From Streptomyces sp. NBC_01260 (GTDB taxonomy: Bacteria; Actinomycetota; Actinomycetes; Streptomycetales; Streptomycetaceae): a stretch of 64,000 nt of DNA. The translations under genes were made by a program, and so were the position numbers. The notes beneath the pieces were generated by a model, which saw only the letters and a program-made list of their open reading frames with translations, searched no databases and was not told the DNA's origin. Position 1 is the stretch's first letter, and every line of letters starts with the position of its first letter. The stretch is from positions 5,022,001 through 5,086,000 of the forward strand of contig NZ_CP108464.1 of NCBI RefSeq assembly GCF_036226405.1, written 5' to 3'. Positions 1 through 7,964 of this stretch are shown here, piece after piece.

Positions 1-63
1 CTCGCCCGCGCCCTGCTGCTCACGGTCAACGGCGTAGCCGCCGGACTGCGCAACACCGGCTGA
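1..63 (+). CDS. C-terminal end of an unidentified protein (partial)
   Basis: The first 20 codons of the window stay open in frame 1 and end at a TGA at 61-63. The visible tail is hydrophobic and alanine/leucine-rich (ARALLLTVNGVAAGLR), which would suit the last helix of a helical regulator or a membrane protein, but it is too short to assign. It converges on the minus-strand membrane-protein gene that ends 27 bp downstream. Confidence 0.45.
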   Translation, partial: LARALLLTVNGVAAGLRNTG

Positions 64-89
64 TCAACGCCGCCGCGGGTGCGGTCCCG

Positions 90-560
90 TCACAGGGCGA
101 AGAACGTCGCCACCAGCAGGACCGCACCCGCGATCCCGGCGCCCCACGCGATCCGGGGCAGCCGCAGACCGCCGCCGATCACCAGCGCCGCGAGAACCAG
201 CGCGCCGCCCAGCGGCAGCCACGCGTGCAGGAAGCCCGGCGTCCCCGTCCGCACGACCTCAAAGGTGCCCGGCTTCACGACGACGGGGAAACGGTCCCCC
301 TTCTTCGCCGCCACGGACTTGTCGACCGACACCCGGGAACGCCCGGACCCGCCGTCCGACGGCACGTACGGGCCCGTGCAGACCTCGCTGCCACACCCGG
401 TGACCGTCATCGTGCCGTGCTCGCGGCCCTTGGCCAGCACGATGTGATGCGCCGAGTCCCACGAGGACAGCGCACCCGCCACCAGCAGCAGCAGGACGAC
501 ACAGCCGAGCGCGGCGGTGCGGCCGTAATGCAGGGCACGTTGGGAGGAGCTGCGCTTCAT
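90..560 (-). CDS. Small membrane protein of unknown function
   Basis: About 156 aa if the start is the internal ATG giving MKRSSSQRAL; an in-frame ATG 30 bp upstream gives 166 aa. I see an N-terminal membrane segment (roughly residues 14-32, ending in ALSSWDSAH) and two C-terminal membrane segments around LPLGGALVLAALVIGGGL and IAWGAGIAGAVLLVATFF. Between them is an approximately 75-residue extracytoplasmic loop with two cysteines (TGCGSEVCTG) that could form a disulfide. I do not recognise a family. It lies 98 bp downstream of pth on the same strand, so it may be a read-through partner of that operon, but nothing links it functionally to pth. Confidence 0.7.
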   Translation of the reverse strand: MKRSSSQRALHYGRTAALGCVVLLLLVAGALSSWDSAHHIVLAKGREHGTMTVTGCGSEVCTGPYVPSDGGSGRSRVSVDKSVAAKKGDRFPVVVKPGTFEVVRTGTPGFLHAWLPLGGALVLAALVIGGGLRLPRIAWGAGIAGAVLLVATFFAL

Positions 561-658
561 GGGGGCCGATCCTTGGCCAGCGCCCCGCACCCGGTCAAGC
601 TGTGGCTGAAAACAGCATGATTACCGGTGGGTATGTCGGGATTCGCGTATGCCGGAGC

Positions 659-1252
659 TCAGGAGTTGTACGCGCTCTGCGCGCGCTCCAGACCCTCCGC
701 CAACAGGCACTCCACCGAATCCGCCGCCCGGTCCACCAGGAAGCCCAGCTCCTTGCGCTCCGTGGACGAGAAGTCCTTCAGAACGAAGTCGGCGACCTGC
801 ATCCGGCCCGGCGGACGCCCGATCCCGAACCGGATCCGGTGATAGTCCGGCCCCATCGACTTCGTCATCGACTTCAGCCCGTTGTGACCGTTGTCGCCAC
901 CGCCCAGCTTCAGCCGCAGCGACCCGTAGTCGATGTCCAGCTCGTCATGGACCGCCACGACATGGTCGAGCGGCACCTTGTAGAAGTCGCGCAGCGCCGT
1001 CACAGGGCCGCCGGACAGGTTCATGTACGACATCGGCTTCGCCACCACCACCCGGCGGCTCAGCGGACCCGGCGGACCGATCCGGCCCTCCAGCACCTGC
1101 GCCTGGGCCTTCGGTGCCCGCTTGAACTTCCCGCCGATCCGCTCCGCGAGCAGGTCGGCGACCATGAAGCCCACGTTGTGCCGGTTCGCCGCGTACTCGG
1201 GGCCGGGATTGCCCAGGCCCACGATCAGCCAGGGGTCGGTGGCGTCGGACAT
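659..1252 (-). CDS. pth: Peptidyl-tRNA hydrolase
   Basis: Pth cleaves peptidyl-tRNA released by stalled ribosomes so that the tRNA can be recycled; it is cytoplasmic and essential in most bacteria. The 197-aa product has the family signatures in order: [19 protein letters not shown] near the N-terminus with the catalytic His, [13 protein letters not shown], the metal/ligand segment HDELDIDYG, and [13 protein letters not shown] chose the ATG giving MSDATDPWL because the preceding 11 codons of the open frame ([11 protein letters not shown]) are not family-like. It follows rplY on the same strand, a classic rplY-pth pairing, with a strong hairpin in the 107-bp gap. Confidence 0.96.
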   Translation of the reverse strand: MSDATDPWLIVGLGNPGPEYAANRHNVGFMVADLLAERIGGKFKRAPKAQAQVLEGRIGPPGPLSRRVVVAKPMSYMNLSGGPVTALRDFYKVPLDHVVAVHDELDIDYGSLRLKLGGGDNGHNGLKSMTKSMGPDYHRIRFGIGRPPGRMQVADFVLKDFSSTERKELGFLVDRAADSVECLLAEGLERAQSAYNS

Positions 1253-1296
1253 CGCGCTGGGTCTCCTCGCGTACGGGCGGGTCACGGACAGGGAAA

Positions 1297-1336
1297 ACGG
1301 GGCGGCGGATCCCCCGGAGGGAGACCGCCGCCCCGT
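1297..1336 (-). terminator. GC-rich hairpin between rplY and pth
   Basis: Perfect 12-bp inverted repeat, ACGGGGCGGCGG at 1297-1308 and its complement at 1325-1336, around a 16-nt loop. It lies just after the rplY stop and before the pth start, so it could be a partial terminator or attenuator that lowers pth relative to rplY. It lacks a strong U tract, as is common for Streptomyces terminators. Confidence 0.6.
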
Positions 1337-1359
1337 CAGTCAAGCAGGTGGCGCGAGGC

Positions 1360-1950
1360 TCAGGCCTCGGCGCCCTCGCCCTCGGCGCCCTCGGCGGACG
1401 GCTCCTCGGCCTGAGCGGCGACGACCGCGAGGACAACCGCGTCCGGGTCGGCCTCGGCCAGCACGGAACCGGCCGGCAGCGGGATGTCCTTGGCGAGGAT
1501 GGACGCGCCGGCGTCCAGGCCCGCGATGGAGACGGTGACGGAGTTGGGGATGTGGGTGGCCTCGGCCTCGACGAGCAGGGTGTTCTGCACGTACTCCAGC
1601 AGGTTGCCGCCCGGGGCCAGCTCGCCCTCGACGTGCACCGCGACCTCGACGTTGACCTTCTCGCCGCGCTTCACGGTCAGCAGGTCGACGTGCTCGATGT
1701 TGCCCTTGAGGGCGTTGCGCTGCACGGCCTTCGGGATGACCAGCGCGTCCTTGCCGTCGATCTCCAGACCGATCAGGACGTTGGCGGTACGGAGCGCGAG
1801 CTGAAGCTCGTGAGCCGGCAGCGTGATGTGGACCGCTTCGGCGCCGTGGCCGTAGATGACGGCGGGAACGAGGTTGGCGCGACGGGTGCGGCGGGCAGCG
1901 CCCTTGCCGAACTCGGAACGGACCTCGGCGTTGAGCTTGATCTCGGCCAT
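1360..1950 (-). CDS. rplY: 50S ribosomal protein bL25, long Ctc form
   Basis: bL25 binds 5S rRNA on the large subunit. The 196-aa product starts MAEIKLNAEVRSEFGKGAAR, the typical L25 N-terminus with its 5S-binding beta barrel, and continues into the second beta domain (residues about 95-180) that distinguishes the general-stress Ctc type from short enterobacterial L25. The tail is acidic and low complexity (EEPSAEGAEGEGAEA), as in many actinobacterial copies. A GAGGAG ribosome binding site lies 6 nt before the ATG. It sits between prs and pth on the same strand, the usual actinobacterial order. Confidence 0.95.
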   Translation of the reverse strand: MAEIKLNAEVRSEFGKGAARRTRRANLVPAVIYGHGAEAVHITLPAHELQLALRTANVLIGLEIDGKDALVIPKAVQRNALKGNIEHVDLLTVKRGEKVNVEVAVHVEGELAPGGNLLEYVQNTLLVEAEATHIPNSVTVSIAGLDAGASILAKDIPLPAGSVLAEADPDAVVLAVVAAQAEEPSAEGAEGEGAEA

Positions 1951-2134
1951 GACTGCACTCCTCGTAAGGTGACGAAACTCCGGTTGGTCACCCGGCCCAC
2001 GACAGGCCTGCTACGAAGAGCGCGTCGATAACGGACCGCCGTACCTATGAGTACGGCCTCCCTCGCCGAGCAACTCGCTGAGTCTACCCGGCGGGGAGGC
2101 CGCACCCAAAGTGGATCTTCTGTGACGCTTTCGC

Positions 2135-3109
2135 CTACTGCTCCTCGAAGAGGCTCGTGACCGAACCGTCCTCGAAGACCTCGCGCACCGCACGGGCGAT
2201 CGTCGGCGCGATCGAGAGCACCGTGATCTTGTCGAGCTCCAGCTCACCCGGCGTCGGCAGGGTGTCCGTGAACACGAACTCGCTGACCTTCGAGTTCTTC
2301 AGCCGGTCCGCGGCCGGACCCGAGAGCACACCGTGGGTGGCCGTCACTATGACGTCCTCCGCACCGTGCGCGAACAGGGCGTCGGCGGCGGCACAGATCG
2401 TGCCACCCGTGTCGATCATGTCGTCGACCAGGACACAGACCCGGCCCTCGACGTTGCCCACGACCTCGTGGACGCTGACCTGGTTGGGCACGTCCTTGTC
2501 ACGCCGCTTGTGCACGATCGCCAGCGGGGCGTCCAGCCGGTCGCACCAGCGGTCGGCGACCCGGACGCGGCCCGCGTCCGGCGAGACGATCGTCAGCTTC
2601 GAGCGGTCGACCTTCGCACCGACGTAGTCGGCCAGGATCGGCAGCGCGAAGAGGTGGTCGACCGGACCGTCGAAGAAGCCCTGGATCTGGTCGGTGTGCA
2701 GGTCGACGGTGAGAATGCGGTCCGCACCCGCCGTCTTCATCAGGTCCGCGATCAGACGGGCCGAGATCGGCTCGCGGCCACGGTGCTTCTTGTCCTGGCG
2801 GGCGTAGCCGTAGAACGGCACGATCACCGTGATCGAACGGGCCGACGCGCGCTTCAGCGCGTCCAGCATGATCAGCTGCTCCATGATCCACTTGTTGATC
2901 GGAGCCGTGTGGCTCTGGATCAGGAAGCAGTCGGCGCCGCGGGCGGACTCCTGGAATCGGACGTAGATCTCACCGTTGGCGAAATCGAAGGCCTTCGTCG
3001 GCACGAGGCCGACACCCAGTTGGTGTGCAACCTCCTCGGCCAGCTCGGGGTGGGCGCGGCCGGAGAAGAACATCAGTTTCTTCTCGCCGGTCGTCTTGAT
3101 CCCGGTCAC
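2135..3109 (-). CDS. prs: Ribose-phosphate pyrophosphokinase (PRPP synthase)
   Basis: Makes phosphoribosyl pyrophosphate from ribose 5-phosphate and ATP for nucleotide, histidine and tryptophan synthesis. The 324-aa length is normal for class I enzymes. Visible signatures are the N-terminal FSGRAHPELAEEVA, the ATP/regulatory segment YGYARQDKKHRGREPI, the metal-binding VDLHTDQIQGFF, and the PRPP-binding loop CVLVDDMIDTGGT near residue 225. The start is GTG, supported by GAGGAG about 8 nt upstream; the residues before FFSGRAHP (TGIKTTGEKKLM) match usual Streptomyces starts. It is 120 bp downstream of glmU, an arrangement seen in many bacteria. Confidence 0.97.
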   Translation of the reverse strand: MTGIKTTGEKKLMFFSGRAHPELAEEVAHQLGVGLVPTKAFDFANGEIYVRFQESARGADCFLIQSHTAPINKWIMEQLIMLDALKRASARSITVIVPFYGYARQDKKHRGREPISARLIADLMKTAGADRILTVDLHTDQIQGFFDGPVDHLFALPILADYVGAKVDRSKLTIVSPDAGRVRVADRWCDRLDAPLAIVHKRRDKDVPNQVSVHEVVGNVEGRVCVLVDDMIDTGGTICAAADALFAHGAEDVIVTATHGVLSGPAADRLKNSKVSEFVFTDTLPTPGELELDKITVLSIAPTIARAVREVFEDGSVTSLFEEQ

Positions 3110-3229
3110 AGCACAGTCTCCTCAGACGTGTTCCTGGCGCTGCACGCAGATGTCCCGATGTGCAACGAGCCAGCCGAAATGGGGTGAGCATCTATCACGG
3201 TACGCCGTGCGCGACGCGCCTGATTCCGG

Positions 3230-4678
3230 TCAGCTTTCGCCGCTGGCCTCCTCCGTCGCGGACTGAGCCGCCTGCGCGGCGGCACTACCCGGACGCTTCC
3301 TGGCCACCCAACCCTCGATATTCCTTTGCTGGCCGCGGGCCACGGCCAGCGAACCGGACGGCACGTCCTTCGTGATGACCGACCCGGCCGCGGTGTAGAC
3401 ACCGTCCCCGACCGTGACGGGAGCCACAAACATATTGTCCGACCCGGTACGGCAGTGCGAGCCGATCGTCGTGTGGTGCTTGGCCACACCGTCGTAGTTC
3501 ACGAACACGCTCGCGGCACCGATGTTGGTGTGATCGCCGATCGTCGCGTCACCCACGTACGACAGGTGGGGAACCTTCGTGCCCTCGCCGATCGTGGCGT
3601 TCTTCATCTCCACGTACGTACCGGCCTTGGCCTTCGCGCCCAGCCGCGTACCCGGCCGCAGATAGGCGTACGGACCGACCAGCGCGCCCGGACCCACCTC
3701 GGCCCCGTCCGCCACGGTGTTGTCCACCCGTGCGCCCGCTCCGACGACCGTGTCCGTCAGCCGCGAGTTCGGGCCGACCTCGGCGTCCTCCGCGAGATGC
3801 GTCGAACCCAGCAACTGGGTACCCGGGTGCACGATCGCGTCCCGCTCGTACGTCACGGTGGCATCGATCAGCGTCGACGCCGGGTCCACCACGGTCACAC
3901 CGGCCGTCATCGCCCGCTCCAGCAGCCGCTGGTTCAGCAGCCGGCGGGCCTCGGCGAGCTGCACCCGGTTGTTGATCCCGAGGATCTCCCGGTGGTCGCC
4001 GGCGACCGAGGCGCCGACCCGGTGCCCGGCCTCGCGCAGGATGGACAGCACATCGGTGAGGTACTCCTCGCCCTGGCTGTTGTCCGTACGGACCTTGCCC
4101 AGCGCGTCCGTCAGGAGCTGCCCGTCGAACGCGAACACCCCGGAGTTGATCTCCCGGATCGCCCGCTGGGCCTCGGTGGCGTCCTTGTGCTCGACGATCT
4201 CGGTGACCGCGCCGGTCGCCGGGTCGCGGACGATCCGGCCGTAGCCGGTCGAGTCGGGGACCTCGGCGCTCAGCACGGTGACGGCGTTGCCGTCGGCGGT
4301 GTGGGTGGCGGCGAGCGCGGAAAGCGTTCCGCCGGACAGCAGCGGGGTGTCGCCGCAGACCACGATGACGGTGCCCGCGACGGTCCCGCCCAGCTCGTCG
4401 AGCCCGACGCGCACCGCGTTCCCGGTGCCCTTCTGCTCGGCCTGGTAGGCGGTGCGCACCTGGGCGTCCGCGGCGGTGAGATGGGCGGTGACCTGCTCGC
4501 TCGCGTGGCCGACGACCACGACGAGGTGCTGGGGCTCCAGCTCGCGGGAGGCGGCGACGACATGTCCGACGAGCGAGCGCCCGGAGATCTCGTGCAGAAC
4601 CTTGGGGGTCTTCGACTTCATGCGGGTGCCCTCACCCGCTGCGAGGACGACGACGGCTGCCGGGCGTTCGGAGCTCAC
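3230..4678 (-). CDS. glmU: Bifunctional GlmU: GlcN-1-P acetyltransferase / UDP-GlcNAc pyrophosphorylase
   Basis: Catalyses the last two steps to UDP-GlcNAc, the precursor of peptidoglycan and other glycans. From the GTG at 4678 the protein is 482 aa. Residues about 8-20 (VVLAAGEGTRMKSKTPK) are the nucleotidyltransferase signature, with VVCGDTPLL and GYGRIVRD further on. From about residue 270 a left-handed beta-helix of hexapeptide repeats begins, containing the acetyl-CoA-site residues around PGTRLGAKAKAGTYVEMKN and HLSYVGDATIG. The open frame extends 49 codons further upstream into the tRNA region, but that part is not protein-like, so I rejected the earlier start. The tail EEASGES is typical of Streptomyces GlmU. 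Confidence 0.96.
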   Translation of the reverse strand: MSSERPAAVVVLAAGEGTRMKSKTPKVLHEISGRSLVGHVVAASRELEPQHLVVVVGHASEQVTAHLTAADAQVRTAYQAEQKGTGNAVRVGLDELGGTVAGTVIVVCGDTPLLSGGTLSALAATHTADGNAVTVLSAEVPDSTGYGRIVRDPATGAVTEIVEHKDATEAQRAIREINSGVFAFDGQLLTDALGKVRTDNSQGEEYLTDVLSILREAGHRVGASVAGDHREILGINNRVQLAEARRLLNQRLLERAMTAGVTVVDPASTLIDATVTYERDAIVHPGTQLLGSTHLAEDAEVGPNSRLTDTVVGAGARVDNTVADGAEVGPGALVGPYAYLRPGTRLGAKAKAGTYVEMKNATIGEGTKVPHLSYVGDATIGDHTNIGAASVFVNYDGVAKHHTTIGSHCRTGSDNMFVAPVTVGDGVYTAAGSVITKDVPSGSLAVARGQQRNIEGWVARKRPGSAAAQAAQSATEEASGES

Positions 4679-4749
4679 GGATATGTCCTTCGGCTTCGGG
4701 TGGTGGACATCCGCAGGATACCGGGGGGCATGGGGCCGGATATGAGTGC

Positions 4750-4776
4750 GGGCCCCGACCGGTGAGGTCGGGGCCC
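4750..4776 (-). terminator. Hairpin 3' of tRNA-Gln
   Basis: Perfect 11-bp stem GGGCCCCGACC / GGTCGGGGCCC with a 5-nt loop, starting 10 bp past the tRNA 3' end in the direction of transcription. It should terminate the tRNA transcript and insulate glmU, whose start is 72 bp further on. Confidence 0.75.
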
Positions 4777-4786
4777 GTGCGCTGAG

Positions 4787-4858
4787 CTCCCCCACCAGGA
4801 CTCGAACCCGGACAAATAGCACCAAAAGCTACTGTGCTGCCAATTACACCATGGGGGA
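4787..4858 (-). tRNA. tRNA-Gln (anticodon TTG)
   Basis: A 72-nt cloverleaf can be folded by eye. The acceptor stem is TCCCCCA/TGGGGGA with discriminator G. The anticodon arm GTAGC-TTTTGGT-GCTAT gives TTG at positions 34-36 of the loop, reading CAA/CAG. The T arm contains GGTTCGAGTCC. No CCA is encoded (GCTCA follows). tRNA-Gln genes next to glmU are common in actinobacteria. Confidence 0.95.
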
Positions 4859-5137
4859 TAAATTCCGACGAAGCCGGGCATTGGCCCGAGTCGCCGGATC
4901 GGCACCCAACACTATGCCGTACCAAGCCCCTTGTACGCGACGACAGAATCCGGCGCTCTTGGTCACGTGGGTGACGAGGCGGCCGTGACAGGCGTTGCCG
5001 GTGTTCTCGCGGTCGGCCTTCGGGGCGTTCGATTCGCTGTTTCGGGCGATCACCGATCGTTTCGTCCCCGTTCGAACGTGCGACGTGCTGTCCAGGTCAC
5101 CCGAAAATGAGATGCGCCCGCCCGTACGCTGGATGCC

Positions 5138-6460
5138 ATGACCGCAACGGGGGCAGACCGGGAAGCGGCGGGACCGACCACCCGCGGCTACTGGTGGTGG
5201 GAACGGCGACGGAGTGTCGCACTGGATGTGGGACTGGCGCTGTTCTCGGCGCTGGAGTGTGCGTTGGAAGGGGTGGAATTCGCGGGGGACACCGGGCTGC
5301 CGGTGCCGCTGGGGGTGCTTTTCGGGCTGTTGGCCGGGGCCGTGCTGCTGGCGCGCCGGCGGTGGCCGATCGCCGTGGTGCTGGTGTCGGTCGCGACGAC
5401 ACCGGCCGAGATGGGCTTCCTGATGGGCCTGGTCGGCCTGTACACGCTGGCCGCGTCCGACGTGCCGCGGCGGATCACCGTGGTGCTGATGAGCATGTCG
5501 CTGGTGGGCACGTTCATCGTCACGTACGTACGGCTGCGTCAGGGCGTGTCGGCCAGTGCCGACTTCGGCCCCGGCGACTGGTACGTCCCGATGCTGTCGC
5601 TCTTCATGGCGCTGGGGCTCACCGCGCCGCCCATGCTGTTCGGCCTCTACATAGGGGCCCGGCGCCGGCTGATGGAGAGCCTGCGGGAGCGGGCGGACTC
5701 GCTGGAGCGGGAGCTGTCGCTGCTCGCGGACCGGGCCGAGGAGCGGGCCGAGTGGGCGCGTACGGAGGAGCGGACCCGGATCGCCCGCGAGATGCACGAC
5801 GTGGTCGCCCACCGGGTGAGCCTGATGGTGGTCCACGCCGCGGCGCTCCAGGCGGTCGCGCCCAAGGACCCGGCGAAGGCGGTGCGCAACGCGGCGCTGG
5901 TCGGTGACATGGGGCGGCAGGCGCTGACCGAGTTGCGCGAGATGCTCGGGGTGCTGCGCACCGGGGAGCCGATGGTGGCCCGGGTGACCAAGGTGCCGCT
6001 CGCCTCGGTCGGCCGGGTGGCCGCGGTGGAGGACGGGCCCCGGCTGCACGAGCTGGAGACGCTGGTCGGGGAGTCGCGGGCGGCGGGCATGACGGTGGAG
6101 CTCTCGGTGGAGGGCCGGACGCGTCCGTACGCGCCCGAGGTCGAGCAGACGGCGTACCGGGTCGTGCAGGAGGCCCTGACGAACGTGCACAAGCACGCGG
6201 CCGGCGCGAAGACATGGGTGCGGCTGGCACATCGGGGGGCGGAGGTCGCCATGCAGGTGGAGAACGGTCCCTCGGACTCGGCCACGGCGGATGCGGGGCT
6301 GCCCAGCGGGGGCAACGGGCTGGTGGGGATGCGGGAGCGGGTGCTGGGTCTGGGCGGCGTCTTCGTCTCCGGCCCGACGGACGCGGGCGGCTTCCGGGTG
6401 TCGGCGGTGCTGCCGGACGCGGACGGCCCCGAGGTGAGTCCAAGCCCGTCCGGCGTTTGA
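5138..6460 (+). CDS. NarL-type two-component sensor histidine kinase (orphan)
   Basis: Membrane sensor kinase of 440 aa. Five or so hydrophobic segments occupy residues about 25-175 (for example GVLFGLLAGAVLLA and ITVVLMSMSLVGTFIVTY), followed by a short coiled region. The HisKA_3 dimerisation segment RIAREMHDVVAHRVSLMV has its phospho-acceptor His at about residue 220. A HATPase domain has the N box YRVVQEALTNVHKHA and the G box NGLVGMRERVLGLGG. No response regulator gene is adjacent, so the partner must be elsewhere. A TACGCT -10-like box ends 7 bp before the ATG, suggesting a leaderless or near-leaderless mRNA. The last residues (SPSPSGV) and the stop codon lie in an extragenic palindromic repeat (6444-6561). 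Confidence 0.92.
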   Translation: MTATGADREAAGPTTRGYWWWERRRSVALDVGLALFSALECALEGVEFAGDTGLPVPLGVLFGLLAGAVLLARRRWPIAVVLVSVATTPAEMGFLMGLVGLYTLAASDVPRRITVVLMSMSLVGTFIVTYVRLRQGVSASADFGPGDWYVPMLSLFMALGLTAPPMLFGLYIGARRRLMESLRERADSLERELSLLADRAEERAEWARTEERTRIAREMHDVVAHRVSLMVVHAAALQAVAPKDPAKAVRNAALVGDMGRQALTELREMLGVLRTGEPMVARVTKVPLASVGRVAAVEDGPRLHELETLVGESRAAGMTVELSVEGRTRPYAPEVEQTAYRVVQEALTNVHKHAAGAKTWVRLAHRGAEVAMQVENGPSDSATADAGLPSGGNGLVGMRERVLGLGGVFVSGPTDAGGFRVSAVLPDADGPEVSPSPSGV

Positions 6461-6561
6461 GGACGGAACCCGGGCCGTGGGCGCCGGGGTTCCGCGTGCG
6501 CCCGCCCGCGACCGGTACCGGCCCCGGGCGGAGCGCTCTCGTCCGCAATCGCCGGACGGGC
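6444..6561. repeat. Inverted extragenic repeat, 22-bp arms
   Basis: Arms GCCCGTCCGGCGTTTGAGGACG (6444-6465) and its complement (6540-6561) differ at 2 of 22 positions. The motif resembles a palindromic element I know to be frequent between Streptomyces genes. The left arm contains the TGA stop of the histidine kinase gene. Lying between convergent genes, it may act as a bidirectional terminator. Confidence 0.75.
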
Positions 6562-6583
6562 CCGATGGGGGCACCTGCCCCGG

Positions 6584-7117
6584 TCAGGCCGAGGTGAGGC
6601 GGGCGGGTTGGGCGCCCGTGACCAGAGTGGCCAGGGCCTGGTCGATGTCCGGTCCGAGGTACCAGTCACCGGTGTGGTCGATGCTGTAGACCCGCCCCTC
6701 GGTGTCGATCGCGAGTACCGCCTGCCCGTCCCCTTCCTCCCCCAGCGGGGCGACCTCGGTCTCCAGGGCGCGTCCCAGGTCCGCCAGGGTCCGGGCCAGG
6801 TGCAGGCCGCGCAGGGGGTCGATCCGTACCGCCGTCGGTGCGATCTGGCGGCCGGGCGCGGTCGCGGTGAGGTGGAGGCCGCCGAATTCGGCCCAGGCCT
6901 CCACGGCTGACGGGAAGACGGCGTGCTGGTGGCCGGCCGGCGAGGCGTGCGAGCGCAGCGCGTCGGCCCACTCCTCGGCCTGCCGGATGTCCCAGCGGCC
7001 GGGCTGCCAGCCCGCGGCGCGCAGGGCGGCGTCGACGGCGACGGGGAAGCGGGTGGAGGCCTGGCGGTCGTGGTTCGCCGGGCCCGCCTGTTCGGGGAGT
7101 TCGGTTCGGTCGGCCAT
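6584..7117 (-). CDS. SUKH-3 family immunity-type protein
   Basis: 177 aa, soluble, no signal peptide. The middle contains the SUKH-type FPSAVEAWAEFGGLHL followed by VLAIDTEGRVYSI and the terminal YLGPDIDQALATLVTG, the pattern I associate with SUKH-3 domains. SUKH proteins commonly neutralise nuclease or deaminase toxins. It starts 10 bp after the stop of the upstream deaminase gene on the same strand, so the two are almost certainly one operon and probably act as a pair. Assignment is by motif reading; the exact SUKH subfamily is less certain than the superfamily. Confidence 0.8.
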   Translation of the reverse strand: MADRTELPEQAGPANHDRQASTRFPVAVDAALRAAGWQPGRWDIRQAEEWADALRSHASPAGHQHAVFPSAVEAWAEFGGLHLTATAPGRQIAPTAVRIDPLRGLHLARTLADLGRALETEVAPLGEEGDGQAVLAIDTEGRVYSIDHTGDWYLGPDIDQALATLVTGAQPARLTSA

Positions 7118-7127
7118 GGGGGCGCGG

Positions 7128-7661
7128 TCAGCCCTTCTCGGCGGTGGTCGCCGCTCCGGTCGTGGTGAGGTCGACGGGTCGTACGCCGAAGTGGGCGAGC
7201 ATCACCGAGCAGGAGCGGCAGGGCGGTGCGTAGCTGCCGTGCAGGGGGTCGCCGTCCTCGCGGATGCGGCGTGCGGTGAGCCGGGCGTGCTTGAGCGCGC
7301 GGCGGGCCTCGCCGTTGGTGAGGGGCTTGCGCTGGGCTCGTTTGGAGCGGCCGGCCTCCGCGGCGGTGAGGTGCCGGGAGAGCAGTATCGCTTCGGGGCA
7401 GCGGCCGGTGAAGCGTTCGCGCTGGCTGCTGGTGAGGGTGTCGAGGAAGTCCTGGACGAGGTGGTGCAGTACGGGCGGCTGGTCGCCCTTGCCCGCGGTG
7501 CAGGTGAGTGTCTCGCCGCGTACGGACAGCGCTGCGGCCACCGCGGGCAGGATGCCGTCGCGGCGGTGGGTCAGGCGGGGTGCGTGGCTGGTTTCGGAGC
7601 TGCTCCAGCTGAGTCGTGGGTCCCCGGTTGTGACGGTGTGTGCAGAGTGTGCGGTGTGCAT
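7128..7661 (-). CDS. YwqJ-like deaminase-fold protein
   Basis: 177 aa from the ATG preceded by GGGAGGGACAA. The second half has the hallmarks of the YwqJ group of the cytidine-deaminase superfamily: GRCPEAILLSRHL, where CxE supplies a zinc ligand and the catalytic Glu, and APPCRSCSVMLAHFGV with the PCxxC zinc ligands. There is no signal peptide, RHS, or other delivery domain, so it is not an obvious exported toxin tip. The SUKH-3 gene follows in the same operon. In known polymorphic toxin systems such deaminases act on nucleic acid; its role here, as a stand-alone cytoplasmic protein, is unknown. A longer open frame upstream is a shadow of the divergent gene. Confidence 0.82.
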   Translation of the reverse strand: MHTAHSAHTVTTGDPRLSWSSSETSHAPRLTHRRDGILPAVAAALSVRGETLTCTAGKGDQPPVLHHLVQDFLDTLTSSQRERFTGRCPEAILLSRHLTAAEAGRSKRAQRKPLTNGEARRALKHARLTARRIREDGDPLHGSYAPPCRSCSVMLAHFGVRPVDLTTTGAATTAEKG

Positions 7662-7964
7662 GGTGCGTTGTCCCTCCCGTGCCCGCAGCGGCCGCTGCCG
7701 AATGTGCACGCCCCCGTGTATGCGGTGACAGCCTGCCAAATGTGTCGGGTCGTGTGAAAGCTGGGTCGGGAAAACGTGTGTGCGTGTCGCGCGACAGTGG
7801 CCCGGCCGTCGCTCATCCGGCACAGCGTTGTGACGGTTCGTGACGGAAGCGGCCGGGGGCCGGTGGGGCGGGACCCGTTCTTGCGGCACCGCATAGGCTG
7901 TGCCTGGACCGCCCCCATGGGCAGGTCGGTCCTCATCAGCCAGACGCAGCAGGGGGCAACCGCC
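7662..7964. promoter_or_regulatory. Divergent promoter region of the deaminase and WHH-nuclease operons
   Basis: 303 bp without a gene. It must hold promoters for both operons. A TAGGCT box at 7894-7899 is a plausible -10 for the rightward operon. GTGTGT-rich and GTGACGGTTCGTGACGG direct-repeat-like stretches (about 7825-7845) could be regulator sites. Nothing here is decisive. Confidence 0.4.

Noticed and set aside
4962..5077. Palindromes GTCAC-gtgg-GTGAC and GTTCGAAC upstream of the histidine kinase as named operators
   Set aside because: Short palindromes of this kind occur by chance in GC-rich DNA and I cannot match either to a known regulator with confidence.
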